A stretch of DNA of 64,000 nt, from the NCBI RefSeq assembly GCF_019802345.1, contig NZ_JAINDZ010000001.1, positions 310,001 to 374,000 of the forward strand. The letters run 5' to 3'. Shown here in pieces: positions 8,218-17,130 of this stretch. Made by a program: the position numbers and the translations under genes. This stretch comes from Methylosinus sp. Sm6. GTDB taxonomy: Bacteria > Pseudomonadota > Alphaproteobacteria > Rhizobiales > Beijerinckiaceae. Numbering within the stretch: the first letter of the stretch is position 1; each line of letters opens with the position of its first letter. The notes below the pieces were generated by a model. The model saw only the letters and a program-made list of their open reading frames with translations, was not told the origin of the DNA and ran no database searches.

Positions 8218-10527
8218 CTAGAATTTCACCTTGACCGAGCCGATGAACGTCCGCGGCGCGCCGTAATTCGCATAGGCGCCGCTGCTCGCTTCGAAATATT
8301 TGGCGTCGCCGATATTCCTCACATTGAGTTGAGCTTCGATCGGCAGTCCTTCGATGACGGTTCGGCGGCCGAGCATCGCGTCGAAAGTGACATAGCCCGG
8401 GAGAGCCCATGAGTTCGTGGCGTTGCCCTCGCGCAGTCCGACCGCGTAGAAGCCGGCGCCGAAGGTCCAGCCGTCTTTCTGTCCCGGCGCCGTGTCATAT
8501 TTCGCCCACAGATTGCCGGCGTGGCGCGGGACGCCGGGCCAGCGCTTTCCGAGCTGAGCGGCCGTGCCCGTCGCCGTGTCTCTGATGATGATCGCGTCAT
8601 CATAAGTGTAGCTGCCGATCACGCTGACATTGTCGGTGAGCTTTCCGGCCAGGTCGGCTTCGACGCCGCGGCTGCGCACTTCGCCGGATGCGAGCATAAA
8701 GCCCACATGCACGGGGTCGGGGGAGAGAACATTGGTCCGGTGCAATTCGAATGCGGCGATCGACCCTGTTATCCTGCCGCCGAAGAGACTGGCCTTGCCG
8801 CCGATTTCGAATTGCCACGCCTCCTCCGGCTTGAACTGCGTCCCGTCGAAGCTGAGAGAGGTGGCGTTCGAATTCGCGAAGGATTGCGAATAGCTGGAAT
8901 AGAGGGAATAATCCGGCGTCGGCTTGAACAGCAATCCGGCGTTCGGCGAAAATTTGCGCTCTGTTGGATTGCCTTTGCCCAGCGGGCTGTAGTGACCGTC
9001 ACAGAAAGGAAAACATTTCGGCGTGGCCGGTCCGTATATATCGGAGCCGGAAGCGACCGAAACGCCGTACACCTCCGCGCTGGCGTCGAATGCGACATCA
9101 TAGCGGCCTCCCAACAGCAGATGGATCGAGTCTTCATACGAAATGTCGTCCTGAATATAATATCCGAAGTCCTGCTGCTTCGAGCGAGAAAGGATATTTC
9201 CTCGCGAATAGGCGTGCTCTTCGGCAATCTGGGACCAGTTCCCGCCGCCATAGACCGGCGCAAAAACATTGAACAAGGGAAACTCCGGGCCCGGGCCCTG
9301 TGGATTGTCGCCCTTGCTGATGCTGTGGTAATCGAAATAATCGAAGCCTAGCAGCAAATTATGCTTCACCGGGCCGGTGTGCAGCTCTCCGCTGAAATCG
9401 AGGTTGAGGGAATAGGTGTCGCGCGTAAAATATGTCCAGCTGACGCGACGCGACATATCGCCGGTCTTCAGGTTGAAGCTGCGATAGAGGATGTATTCTT
9501 GATCCTCGTCGGCGCGAGCGTAATGAAAGCGGTTCGTCACCTTCCACGCATCGTCGAAGCGATAGGTCCATTCCCCATAGACCAAGATGCGCTCGGCGGT
9601 GCTGGGAAAATTGCCGAACATCGACGGATCGTTCTGTGTCCAATTGCGCGGAAGATCGGCCGGGCGGCCGACGATCCCCGGCGCCCTGTAGGACAGGGCC
9701 ATTGCTGGAATTTGTTGCCCGAACTGGCCCAGATTGGTCGATTTATTGTTGTAGTATTCGATCTGGATATCGCCGTCGAACTGCATGGTCGGCCGCCAGG
9801 ACAGAGCGCCATAAACTGCGCCATTGTCGCGGTGGCGGAAATCGATGAAATCATCGGCATGGTCATAGACGCCGATCACCCGATAGAGCAGCGTCTTATC
9901 CTTGTCGATCGGCCCGGTGACATCGACGGTCGTGCGCGACAAGCCCCAGCTGCCGAACTGCTCCTGAACGCTGTAGGCAGGCTCTTCCTCGGGCTTTTTC
10001 GTGACGAAATTCACGAGGCCTCCCGGTTGAACCCGGCCAAAGAGCATGGCGACCGGTCCTTTGACGATCTCGACGCGGTCGACGAATGACACGTCCTCGG
10101 ATCCGGTGACGCCGAATAGCTTGAGATTGTTGCGGTAGGTGCTGTTCGAGTTGGTGAAGCCGCGAAGGAGATAGCTGTCGTAGAAGGCGCCGGTCTGCTG
10201 CACGCCCGATACGAATTTGACGGCGTCCTGCACGTTCAAGACCTGCGTGTCGTTCAGGACTTGATGAGGAATGACGACGATGGACCTCGGCGTATCGAGG
10301 ATCGGAGCGCTGGTCTTCGTCGCCGAAGAGGATATCGCTCGCGAATATCCGAGCTCCTTGTCTGTTCTCTCGCGACCGGCAGAGGAGTGCCCCTCGCTGG
10401 TCGAGGGCCCGCGTTCCGCGTCGATATCGATTGTCGGCAGGGCCTCCTGAGTCGCCGCAGCCGACGAAAAAAAGATCATGGTCAACGCGCCGACGGAAAC
10501 GCCGCGCGATAGAGTCGAACGAAGCAT
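8218..10527 (-). CDS. TonB-dependent siderophore receptor
   Basis: Outer-membrane 22-strand barrel receptor (769 residues) of the ferric-siderophore type. It starts with a signal peptide (MLRSTLSRGVSVGALTMIFF...SSAAA). A TonB-box-like segment follows (LPTIDIDAE), then the plug domain with IVVIPHQVLNDTQVLNVQDAV, LRGF and VEIVKGPVAMLFGRVQPGGLVN. The barrel ends in FIGSVKVKF with a terminal aromatic residue. There is no N-terminal STN signalling domain, unlike the paralogue at 17131-19686. AGGAG lies 6-7 bases before the ATG. A DUF2946-like gene lies 74 bp upstream on the same strand, likely co-transcribed. The ligand cannot be read from sequence; an iron chelator or, in a methanotroph, methanobactin are candidates. 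Confidence 0.9.
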   Translation of the reverse strand: MLRSTLSRGVSVGALTMIFFSSAAATQEALPTIDIDAERGPSTSEGHSSAGRERTDKELGYSRAISSSATKTSAPILDTPRSIVVIPHQVLNDTQVLNVQDAVKFVSGVQQTGAFYDSYLLRGFTNSNSTYRNNLKLFGVTGSEDVSFVDRVEIVKGPVAMLFGRVQPGGLVNFVTKKPEEEPAYSVQEQFGSWGLSRTTVDVTGPIDKDKTLLYRVIGVYDHADDFIDFRHRDNGAVYGALSWRPTMQFDGDIQIEYYNNKSTNLGQFGQQIPAMALSYRAPGIVGRPADLPRNWTQNDPSMFGNFPSTAERILVYGEWTYRFDDAWKVTNRFHYARADEDQEYILYRSFNLKTGDMSRRVSWTYFTRDTYSLNLDFSGELHTGPVKHNLLLGFDYFDYHSISKGDNPQGPGPEFPLFNVFAPVYGGGNWSQIAEEHAYSRGNILSRSKQQDFGYYIQDDISYEDSIHLLLGGRYDVAFDASAEVYGVSVASGSDIYGPATPKCFPFCDGHYSPLGKGNPTERKFSPNAGLLFKPTPDYSLYSSYSQSFANSNATSLSFDGTQFKPEEAWQFEIGGKASLFGGRITGSIAAFELHRTNVLSPDPVHVGFMLASGEVRSRGVEADLAGKLTDNVSVIGSYTYDDAIIIRDTATGTAAQLGKRWPGVPRHAGNLWAKYDTAPGQKDGWTFGAGFYAVGLREGNATNSWALPGYVTFDAMLGRRTVIEGLPIEAQLNVRNIGDAKYFEASSGAYANYGAPRTFIGSVKVKF

Positions 10528-10601
10528 GGGAAATCTCCTGGTTCGGCGTCATCGGCCGTTCGAGCGCGAACAAAGCGCCGCAGCCGACAGGGTTGCGCTG
10601 T

Positions 10602-10961
10602 TCAGGAGAAAAACGGCGGCGCCCTCGAGGACCATGTGCTGATCCACCCGGCGAGCGGCGCCGTCGGATCGTCGGAAGACGACCAGCCTTCGATCTTCAC
10701 AGGACGGACCGCGACAGGAGCGAGCCGCGTCGCTTTGAGCGCGCGATCGAGAGGCTGGCCTTGATCGTCGACGACGCACAGAATGCAGTCTCGCCGATGA
10801 TCGTGGAGAGGCGCCGGCGTTCTGCCGTCCTCTGTCGTCGATGTCCGGCAATATTGGCCTGCGAGCGACAAATCCGGCGCGGAGACTTCGCGCAGGGCGG
10901 AGAGCGGACCGCCGTAAAGCAGCATCAACGCAGCGATCCACTGCAGAATCAGCGACCGCAT
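10602..10961 (-). CDS. DUF2946-like small secreted/membrane protein
   Basis: 119-residue protein with an N-terminal hydrophobic signal/anchor (MRSLILQWIAALMLLYGG), a HDHRRDCILC motif with two closely spaced cysteines, and the C-terminus GWISTWSSRAPPFFS. The aromatic 'W-S-x-RAPP' end and CxxC-like site resemble DUF2946-type proteins often found near TonB receptor or metal genes (from memory). I chose the ATG at 10961 because it gives a clean signal peptide; upstream codons give charged sequence. It lies upstream of and collinear with the TonB receptor. A paralogue with the same C-terminal motif sits at 14929-15330. Function unknown; a periplasmic metal-linked role is a guess. Confidence 0.6.
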   Translation of the reverse strand: MRSLILQWIAALMLLYGGPLSALREVSAPDLSLAGQYCRTSTTEDGRTPAPLHDHRRDCILCVVDDQGQPLDRALKATRLAPVAVRPVKIEGWSSSDDPTAPLAGWISTWSSRAPPFFS

Positions 10962-11278
10962 CGCCCACCCGTCTTGCGTGGACGTCGCTCGACCGAATTG
11001 GCGCTGCTTGCTCACAGCATCGTCGTCCCGGATCGCAATTCTGATTTTGTCGCGCCGCGTTCGGCGATCGCAGACGGCTCGATCGGCTTCTCGATCGACA
11101 CCGTGAGCCTCTCCTGGCTCGTTCGTCACCGTAATCGAGAAGAATTTCCTGAGAATTCCCCCACGGTTAAAGGGACGGCAGGATTTTCCGATTTGCTTTC
11201 GACAAGCGGGCGGGCGAGTCGCGCGCCGATTCTGCTTCGACTCGCGTCAAAGCTCGCTTGCTTCAGAAGTAGTTGAAC
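10962..11278. other. Intergenic region without a recognisable gene
   Basis: 317 bp between the DUF2946-like gene (minus) and tRNA-Ser (minus). No coding sequence I would support. It should hold the promoter of the DUF2946-TonB receptor pair; an A/T-richer patch (GAAGAATTTCCTGAGAATTC near 11138-11157) is the only notable feature, and I cannot assign an operator to it. Confidence 0.4.
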
Positions 11279-11372
11279 TGGCGGAGACGGAGGGATTCGA
11301 ACCCTCGATAGGGCTTTACAACCCTATAACGGTTTAGCAAACCGCCGCCTTCAGCCTCTCGGCCACGTCTCC
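11279..11372 (-). tRNA. tRNA-Ser (anticodon GCT)
   Basis: The minus strand gives a complete class II tRNA. The acceptor stem GGAGACG pairs with CGTCTCC, followed by G and an encoded CCA. The D-arm contains TGGCCGAGAGGCTGAAGGC. The anticodon arm CGGTTTGCTAAACCG has anticodon GCT. A long variable arm (ATAGGGTTGTAAAGCCCTAT) follows, then the T-arm with GGTTCGAATCC. Long variable arm plus GCT identifies a serine tRNA reading AGC/AGT codons. Confidence 0.97.
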
Positions 11373-11453
11373 GCTCGCCCCGCAGGCGTCCTGTCGGGGC
11401 GAAGGACATATGCCAAACCGACGAATCCTTGGCAAGAGGCCGTTCTCGTTCTT

Positions 11454-11966
11454 TCAGCCTCGGCTCGGCTCTTTGAGAGCGAGCGGCAGGCCGGCGGCGA
11501 GGAAGACGACGCGGTCGGCGGCCGCGGCGATCGCCTGATTGACCCGGCCGGCCTCGTCGCGGAACCGGCGCGCCAGAGCGTTGTCGGGCACGACGCCGAG
11601 GCCGACCTCATTGGCGACGAGCAGCAGCTCCTTTCCGCGCATCGCGGCGATGAGCCGCTCCGTCTCGCGGGGGACATCGCGCTCGGCGTGCATCAAATTC
11701 GACACCCAGAGCGTGAGGCAGTCGATCACGGCCGTTTCGTCCGCCGCGATCTCGGCCAGGGCGCCGGAGAGGTCGAGCGGCGCCTCGATCGTGCGCCAGG
11801 CCCGGCCGCGCTCGGCCCGGTGGCGCGCGATGCGCTCCGCCATTTCCGCGTCCAGGGCCTGCGCCGTCGCGATCATCACCGGCCGGCGGCCGCCGGCCTC
11901 GGCGCTGCGAAGCGCATAGGCGCTCTTGCCGGAGCGGGCGCCGCCGAGAACGAGGGTCGATGTCAA
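11454..11966 (-). CDS. cobU: Adenosylcobinamide kinase / adenosylcobinamide-phosphate guanylyltransferase
   Basis: Bifunctional cytoplasmic enzyme of the cobalamin nucleotide-loop assembly (CobU/CobP). It shows the P-loop LVLGGARSGKS at its N-terminus, the HRAERGRAW motif (guanylylated histidine region), DCLTLWVSNL and ANEVGLGVVP, all typical. I chose a TTG at 11966, about 8 bases after AGAGG, giving 170 residues beginning at the P-loop strand. A GTG at 11975 or an ATG at 12062 are alternatives, but the ATG would place coding sequence over the cobalamin riboswitch on the other strand. Divergent from cobQ-cobT, with which it shares the pathway. Confidence 0.9.
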   Translation of the reverse strand: MTSTLVLGGARSGKSAYALRSAEAGGRRPVMIATAQALDAEMAERIARHRAERGRAWRTIEAPLDLSGALAEIAADETAVIDCLTLWVSNLMHAERDVPRETERLIAAMRGKELLLVANEVGLGVVPDNALARRFRDEAGRVNQAIAAAADRVVFLAAGLPLALKEPSRG

Positions 11967-12017
11967 GGGCCGCACCTCTGCGTTGACGGACTTTGCGAGC
12001 CGCTGATATAGGGGCCC

Positions 12018-12161
12018 TCGCGACAGGTTCCCCGCGAGGGAACGAAAAAGCGCGTCCGTCATATGCCACTGGGCGGCGCTTCGAAAGCGCTCTGGGAAGG
12101 CGGCGGACCATCGCGACGACCCGCGAGCCAGGAGACCAAGCCTGGAGACCTGCCTGTCGCA
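12018..12161 (+). promoter_or_regulatory. Cobalamin (adenosylcobalamin) riboswitch
   Basis: Leader RNA upstream of cobQ-cobT. The closing stem pairs GCGACAGG (from 12020) with CCTGTCGC (ending 12160). Inside are ATGCCACTG (12061-12069), GGGAAGGCGG and the conserved GAGCCAGGAGACC, then a second AAGCCTGGAGACCTGCC just before the closing stem. These are the B12-box elements of the family. By family precedent, bound adenosylcobalamin would lower expression of the cobalamin genes downstream. The conserved AGCC-GGAGACC element is present twice in tandem (13 bp units at 12126-12138 and 12139-12151), which is unusual; see findings. Confidence 0.88.
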
Positions 12162-12276
12162 TCTGTCGGCCATGCGCGCGGGGCGCGGCGTGGCGCGGGG
12201 TTCCTCCGTCGACGGCGGTTCGCGCCGCTTCGGACCCGCATGGCCTGCGCCCCGGTCGACGTCTGAAAGGCCTTTC

Positions 12277-12327
12277 ATGAGCAATTCGACCGCCTGCGCG
12301 GACCGGTGGGCGCGATGCCGGCGCTGA
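12277..12327 (+). other. Possible 16-codon leader ORF overlapping the cobQ start
   Basis: ATG at 12277 is preceded by AAAGG about 6 bases upstream and encodes [16 protein letters not shown], ending in TGA at 12325-12327, just inside cobQ. It has a better ribosome site than either cobQ start candidate. It could couple translation of cobQ to an upstream ribosome-binding site controlled by the riboswitch. It could equally be chance; the evidence is only the start/ribosome-site geometry. Confidence 0.3.
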
Positions 12328-13778
12328 TGGTGCAGGGATGCGGCTCGGATGTGGGCAAGTCGACCCTCGTCGCCGGCCTCTGCCGCGTCTTCGCGGATCG
12401 CGGCCTCGCGGTGCGGCCGTTCAAGCCGCAGAATATGAGCAACAACGCTGCGGTCGCGCGCGAGGGCGGCGAGATCGGGCGCGCCCAGGCGCTGCAGGCC
12501 CGCGCCTGCCGCGTGGAGCCCAGCGTCCATATGAACCCCGTGCTGCTGAAGCCGCAGAGCGACGTCGGCGCGCAGCTCATCGTGCGCGGCCGCCTGGCCG
12601 GCGAGCTGCAGGCGAAGGACTTCGTCTCGCGCAAGGCGGCGCTGCTGGACGTCGCGCTCGACAGCTTTCGCCGGCTCGCGGCCGAGGCGGATCTGGTGCT
12701 GGTGGAAGGCGCCGGCAGTCCGGCCGAGACCAATCTGCGCGCCGGCGACATCGCCAATATGGGCTTCGCCCATGCGGCCGATCTGCCTGTCGTGCTGGCC
12801 GGCGATATCGAGCGGGGCCATGTGATCGCCGCGCTGGTCGGCGCTCATGCGGTGCTGGACGCAGCCGACCGCGCCCGCATCCGCGGGTTCATCGTCAACA
12901 AGTTCCGTGGCGAGCCGAGCCTCTTCGACGCCGGCCGCCGCGACATCTTCGCGCGCACCGGCTGGCGCGATCTCGGCATGGTCCCCTGGTCGCCCGCGGC
13001 GCGGCGGCTGCCGGCCGAGGACGCCGTGGCGCTGGAGCGGGGGGCGCCCGCGGGCGCCGCCGGACGCGCTCTGCGCGTCGCCGCGCTGCTGTTCCCGCAT
13101 ATCGCAAATTTCGATGATCTCGATCCGCTGCGGGCCGAGCCCGGGGTCGACTTCGGCTTCATCGAGCCCGGCCGGGCCATTCCCGGCGACGTCGATCTCG
13201 TGATCCTGCCGGGAACGAAGACGACCATCGCCGATCTCGCCTTCTTGCGGGGGCAGGGCTGGGACATCGACATAGCCGCCCATGCGCGCAGGGGCGGGGG
13301 CGTGCTCGGCCTTTGCGGCGGCTATCAGATGCTCGGCCGCCGCATCGCCGATCCGCTCGGCCTCGAGGGACCCGCCGGCGAGGTCGAGGGACTCGGCCTG
13401 CTGGACCTCGAGACGACGCTCGGGAAGGACAAGGTCGTGCGGCCGGCGAGCGGCGCGCTCGCCGAGGGCGGCGCGGCCTATTCGGGCTATGAGATTCACG
13501 CCGGCGTCAGCCGGGGGCCGGCGCTCGGCCGCCCGCTGCTGCGGCGGTCGGACGGCTCGGGAGAGGGCGCGGTCAGCGCCGACGGACGCATCGCCGGCGC
13601 CTATGTCCACGGCCTCTTCGACCGCGGGAGCGCCCGCGAGGCGCTGCTCGCCCGTTTCGGCGGGACCTCCGCGGGCGGCGACCATGATGCGACGGTCGAA
13701 GCGGCGCTCGACGCGCTCGCCGAGACCGTCGCGCGCAGCCTCGATATTCCCGCCCTCGAGAGGATCGCCGGACTTTGA
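12315..13778 (+). CDS. cobQ: Cobyric acid synthase
   Basis: Glutamine-dependent amidotransferase that amidates four side chains of adenosylcobyrinic acid a,c-diamide. The N-terminal ATPase domain shows [13 protein letters not shown] and KPQNMSNNA, followed by [13 protein letters not shown]. The C-terminal class I glutaminase-like domain has the nucleophile Cys334 in [11 protein letters not shown] and a histidine in YVHGLFD. The product is 487 residues from ATG 12315; a GTG at 12306 adds three residues and is equally possible. It lies behind a cobalamin riboswitch and overlaps cobT by 4 bases (TTGA). The organism therefore makes or remodels B12. Confidence 0.95.
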   Translation: MPALMVQGCGSDVGKSTLVAGLCRVFADRGLAVRPFKPQNMSNNAAVAREGGEIGRAQALQARACRVEPSVHMNPVLLKPQSDVGAQLIVRGRLAGELQAKDFVSRKAALLDVALDSFRRLAAEADLVLVEGAGSPAETNLRAGDIANMGFAHAADLPVVLAGDIERGHVIAALVGAHAVLDAADRARIRGFIVNKFRGEPSLFDAGRRDIFARTGWRDLGMVPWSPAARRLPAEDAVALERGAPAGAAGRALRVAALLFPHIANFDDLDPLRAEPGVDFGFIEPGRAIPGDVDLVILPGTKTTIADLAFLRGQGWDIDIAAHARRGGGVLGLCGGYQMLGRRIADPLGLEGPAGEVEGLGLLDLETTLGKDKVVRPASGALAEGGAAYSGYEIHAGVSRGPALGRPLLRRSDGSGEGAVSADGRIAGAYVHGLFDRGSAREALLARFGGTSAGGDHDATVEAALDALAETVARSLDIPALERIAGL

Positions 13779-14803
13779 CCTTTCATACGCCCGTTCTGCC
13801 GCCCTTCGATCCCGTCCTCGCCGCGCGCCTGCGCGCGCGCATAAACGGCCTGGCCAAGCCGCCGGGCGCGCTCGGCCGCCTCGAGGAGCTCGCCCTGCAG
13901 CTCGCCCTGATCCAGGAAACAGAGCGCCCGAGCATAGATCGCGTCGAGGCCTATGTGTTCGCCGGCGACCATGGGCTCACGGCGGAGGGCGTGTCCGCCT
14001 ATCCGTCCGCCGTCACCGCCGCAATGGTCGCGACCTTCTTGGCCGGACGCGCGAGCGTCAACGCCCTCGCGGCGGCCTGCGGCGTCGAGGTGATCGTCGT
14101 CGACGCCGGCGTCGACGCCGAGCTGGCCGTCCATCCCGGCCTCGTTGCGGCCAAGATCCGGCGCGGCTCGCGCAATGCCGCGGTCGAGCCGGCGCTCACT
14201 GCGGCCGAGGCGGCGGCGGCGCTCGCGCGCGGCGGCGAGATCGCCGCGGCCTCGCAGGCCGAGGCTCTGGTCGTCGGAGAGATGGGCATCGGCAACAGCG
14301 CCTCCGCGGCGCTGATCATGCATCGTCTCGCGCCGGCGTCCCTGGCGGATTGCGTCGGCGCCGGCGCCGGACATGACGCCGCGGGCCTCGCGCGCAAGCT
14401 CGCGGCGCTGGAGCGCGCGGCCGCGCGCTCGGATGCGCGCGAGCCGCTCGCCGTTCTGGCCGAGTTCGGCGGATTGGAGATCGCCATGATGGCCGGCGCC
14501 TTCCTCGGCGGCGCGGCGGCGGGCAAGGCGATGGTGGCGGACGGATTTATTTCCAGCGCCGCGGCGCTCGTGGCCCTGCGCCTCTCGCCCGGGCTCGCCG
14601 AGCGGCTGATCTTCGCCCATGCCTCCGCCGAGCGCGGCCACGCCGGCATGCTGGCGGCGATCGGCGCGCGCCCGCTGCTCGATCTCGGAATGCGGCTCGG
14701 CGAGGGCAGCGGCGGCGTGCTCGCCGCGCCGCTCCTGCGCTCGGCCGCGCGGCTGATGAGCGAGACCGCCGCGCTCGAGGATGTGCTGGCCGGACGGCTG
14801 TGA
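13775..14803 (+). CDS. cobT: Nicotinate-nucleotide:dimethylbenzimidazole phosphoribosyltransferase
   Basis: Activates the lower-ligand base of cobalamin by making alpha-ribazole phosphate. The 342-residue length is normal. Motifs: [13 protein letters not shown] near the N-terminus, [35 protein letters not shown] and, near the C-terminus, [12 protein letters not shown] containing the catalytic-type glutamate. The start is a TTG overlapping the cobQ stop, giving translational coupling. It is the second gene of the riboswitch-controlled transcript. In many alphaproteobacteria this gene is called cobU, so symbols differ between naming schemes. Confidence 0.95.
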   Translation: MTFHTPVLPPFDPVLAARLRARINGLAKPPGALGRLEELALQLALIQETERPSIDRVEAYVFAGDHGLTAEGVSAYPSAVTAAMVATFLAGRASVNALAAACGVEVIVVDAGVDAELAVHPGLVAAKIRRGSRNAAVEPALTAAEAAAALARGGEIAAASQAEALVVGEMGIGNSASAALIMHRLAPASLADCVGAGAGHDAAGLARKLAALERAAARSDAREPLAVLAEFGGLEIAMMAGAFLGGAAAGKAMVADGFISSAAALVALRLSPGLAERLIFAHASAERGHAGMLAAIGARPLLDLGMRLGEGSGGVLAAPLLRSAARLMSETAALEDVLAGRL

Positions 14804-14928
14804 CGAGCCCGGCCGCGCTCGTTCGGCGCAGCCCCTTCTGTGGCGGCGCTGCAACAGAGGCCGATCTTTCGTGGAGCTTTCCTCGCGCGCCCTTGACTCG
14901 GCTCCGCCCCGAGGGTTCCGATGCGGGC

Positions 14929-15330
14929 ATGGACGAGCTCGCGCTTTTGCTGCGGAGAATCGCCCGCGTTGTCATCGCGGGCCTCTTTGCATGGGGACTG
15001 ATCGCGCAGAGCGTCGCCGCGGCGACGGCGACCGGCGGCTCCGCCCATGCCGGCGTCATGTCCGCGGAGCAGGCCTTTTGCGCCGAGCGCGGCGACCACC
15101 GTCCACATGGGCCCGAGCGTCATCTCCCTTGCTCCAGCTCCTGCTGCCTCTCGTGCCGATCCGCTCAACTCGGCGACCTCACGCTCCATCTGGCGTTTCC
15201 GGTCGCGAGCGAGTCTGTCTCGTTTCCCGCGGCGGACGGTCTCGAAGCCGAGCATTTTCTCGTCGTGGAAGCAGGTCCGCCGCCCGGCTGGATCGGCTCA
15301 TGGTCGCAGCGAGCGCCGCCTCGCTGCTGA
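14929..15330 (+). CDS. DUF2946-like secreted/membrane protein (paralogue)
   Basis: 133-residue protein from ATG 14929 with a hydrophobic N-terminal segment (IARVVIAGLFAWGLIAQSVAAA), a cysteine-rich central stretch (CSSSCCLSC) and the C-terminus GWIGSWSQRAPPRC. The final motif matches the protein at 10602-10961 (GWISTWSSRAPPFFS), so the two are paralogues although their middles differ. It precedes an ECF sigma factor, FecR and a TonB receptor, just as its paralogue precedes another TonB receptor. Function unknown; the cysteine cluster would suit metal or haem handling in the periplasm, but that is only a guess. Confidence 0.55.
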   Translation: MDELALLLRRIARVVIAGLFAWGLIAQSVAAATATGGSAHAGVMSAEQAFCAERGDHRPHGPERHLPCSSSCCLSCRSAQLGDLTLHLAFPVASESVSFPAADGLEAEHFLVVEAGPPPGWIGSWSQRAPPRC

Positions 15331-15422
15331 GCGCTCTCGCCCGAGCGCTTTTCGGCGCATGCGCCGGCGCGGCGCCGCCGCAACTGGCCGGAAAGCCCCC
15401 TTCGCTCCCTCTGGAGCCTCCC

Positions 15423-15920
15423 ATGTTCGATGACAGGAAGTCGCTCGCCCGCGACTTGTTCGAGCGCAACCAACGCGCCATGCTGCGTTATTTCACGCGC
15501 AAGGTCGGCCGCGACGCGGCTCCCGATCTGCTGCAGGACGCGTTCGTGCGCGTTCTCGGACGTGGTCGGCTCGAGGCCGTCGCCGATCCGCCCGCCCTGC
15601 TGCAGAAGATCGCGATCAATCTCGCTCACGACTTCGCGCGCAAGCGAAAGACCGAGACGACCTATGTTCGCCCGGGACAGGATCAGGACGACGCGCCTTC
15701 GGATGAAGCGCCGCCAGAGGAGCGCATCGAATATGATCGCAAGTCGCGCCTGCTCGATTCCGCGGTCGACCGGCTCCCGCCCCGCTGCCGCGAGGTGTTC
15801 GAGCTCAGCATGGAGGACATGACGGTCGGCGAGATCGCCATGCGCCTCGGCATTTCCGACCGCATGGTGCGCAAGCACCTCGCCCATGCGATGCAGGTCT
15901 GCCGCGCCGCGCTCGATTGA
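15423..15920 (+). CDS. ECF sigma factor, FecI type
   Basis: RNA polymerase sigma factor of 165 residues with sigma-2 region (FERNQRAMLRYFTRKVGRDAAPDLLQDAF, roughly residues 13-45, given as separate motifs RYFTRKVGR and DLLQDAFVR) and sigma-4 region (LPPRCREVFELSMEDMTVGE, then IAMRLGISDRMVRKHL, residues about 115-155). It belongs to the iron-starvation group that works with a FecR partner and an STN-bearing receptor, both of which follow. Expected target: the receptor gene at 17131. The start at 15423 gives a standard N-terminus; the upstream DUF2946-like gene ends 92 bp before. Confidence 0.9.
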   Translation: MFDDRKSLARDLFERNQRAMLRYFTRKVGRDAAPDLLQDAFVRVLGRGRLEAVADPPALLQKIAINLAHDFARKRKTETTYVRPGQDQDDAPSDEAPPEERIEYDRKSRLLDSAVDRLPPRCREVFELSMEDMTVGEIAMRLGISDRMVRKHLAHAMQVCRAALD

Positions 15921-16046
15921 CGGGGCTTTTGATGATCTTCTCCGCCCGCGACGTCCTGCTTTCGGCCCGGCTTCGCCATAGGCTATACGAGATCGCAAGA
16001 TCCGATTCTCGATCGGCGCGGCTCGGGGGCTCCGACGGACGTCGCC

Positions 16047-16979
16047 ATGATCGATGACAGCGACCGCTCGCTCGCGGACGAGGCTCGCGCGGCGGCCATC
16101 GAATGGTGGGTCGTCTCGCGAGCGGGGTTTTCGCGCGAGGAGCGGGCGAAATTCGAGGCCTGGCTCGCGGCCGATCCCGTCCACGCGGAGGCCTATGCCG
16201 ATATCGAGCGGACCTATGCGCAGGTTCGGCGCGTGCGGCGAAAGCATGTGCGGGTTGCGGCGCCGCGCCGGAGGCGGCTCGTTGCCGCAGTGGCGCTCGC
16301 GGCCGCGGCGAGCCTCGCGCTCTGGCTTGCGCTTCGCCCGATCTCGATCTTGCTGCGGGCGGATTTTGCGACGGGAACGGGCGAGACCCGCATGGTGACG
16401 CTCGACGACGGCTCCAAGGTCACGCTCGACGCAAGCTCGGCGATCGCGCTGCGTTTCGACGCCGGCGAGCGGCGCGTCGAGCTGCTCGAGGGCGAAGCCT
16501 GGTTCGAGGTCGCGGCAGATCCGGCGCGGCCCTTCGTCGTGGAGGCCATGGGCGGAACGATCACCGCGCTCGGCACGGCCTTCGACGTCGACATCGTCGA
16601 TGGCGGCGCGCGCGTCTCGGTCGGCCAGCACAGCGTCGCCGTCGCCAGCAATGGCGAGACGGTCGTCGTCGGCGAGCGCCAGCAGACCAGCTATGAGACG
16701 CAGGCGCCGCCGGCGCCCCCGTCGCCGGCGGCGCGCAGCCTCGCGGCCTGGCGGCGGGGCAGCCTCATTTTCGAGGATCGGCCTCTCGGCGAGGCGCTCG
16801 CGGCGCTCGGCCGCTATCGCCGCGGGCGCGTCCATTGCGCGACGCGGGAGATTTGCGCGCGGCCGGTGACGGCCGTGCTCCCCGCCGACGATCCGCGCCA
16901 AGCGCTGCGCGAGATCGAGCTGTTTCTCGGCCTGCGCTCCGTCCGCTTCACCGAGCTGATGGTCGTCCTCTACGAGTGA
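16047..16979 (+). CDS. FecR family anti-sigma factor / signal transducer
   Basis: Inner-membrane regulator of 310 residues. An N-terminal cytoplasmic DUF4880 domain (residues about 10-65, with AAIEWWVVSRAG and FEAWLAADPVHAEAY) would bind the sigma factor. One transmembrane segment lies at about 78-97. The periplasmic FecR domain (about 105-230) shows ATGTGETRMVTLDDGSKVTLD and VELLEGEAWFEVA, and a C-terminal STN-like part (FEDRPLGEALAALGRYRRG) follows. It sits 126 bp after the sigma gene and 151 bp before the STN-bearing TonB receptor: a complete FecI-FecR-FecA type cell-surface signalling set. Confidence 0.92.
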   Translation: MIDDSDRSLADEARAAAIEWWVVSRAGFSREERAKFEAWLAADPVHAEAYADIERTYAQVRRVRRKHVRVAAPRRRRLVAAVALAAAASLALWLALRPISILLRADFATGTGETRMVTLDDGSKVTLDASSAIALRFDAGERRVELLEGEAWFEVAADPARPFVVEAMGGTITALGTAFDVDIVDGGARVSVGQHSVAVASNGETVVVGERQQTSYETQAPPAPPSPAARSLAAWRRGSLIFEDRPLGEALAALGRYRRGRVHCATREICARPVTAVLPADDPRQALREIELFLGLRSVRFTELMVVLYE

Positions 16980-17019
16980 AAGGCGGCGGCTCGCCGACAG
17001 TTCCGCCCATTCCGGCATG

Positions 17020-17130
17020 AGCGGATTTTCAAATTTTTTCTCACCGATCGAGGTTCCGAATTGTCGACCTCCACGTGGAGCAAAGCAGGAGCGTCGCAGC
17101 TCCGGCGAACGACATGCGGAGGATCGAGAG
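17020..17130 (+). promoter_or_regulatory. Putative ECF-dependent promoter region of the TonB receptor
   Basis: The 151 bp gap after fecR contains an A/T tract (TTTTCAAATTTTTTCTC at 17027-17043) in otherwise GC-rich DNA, followed by CACCGATCGAGG. A/T-rich -35 regions are usual for FecI-type sigma factors. Similar tracts lie before tpsB (about 29363-29395) and, on the other strand, before the PstS-like gene. The ribosome site GGAGG is 8 bases before the ATG at 17131. Promoter call is inference. Confidence 0.35.

Noticed and set aside
11454-13685. Very long minus-strand open frame opposite cobQ
   Set aside because: Only the first part (cobU) shows family motifs. The rest mirrors cobQ codons in GC-rich DNA and has no recognisable domain.
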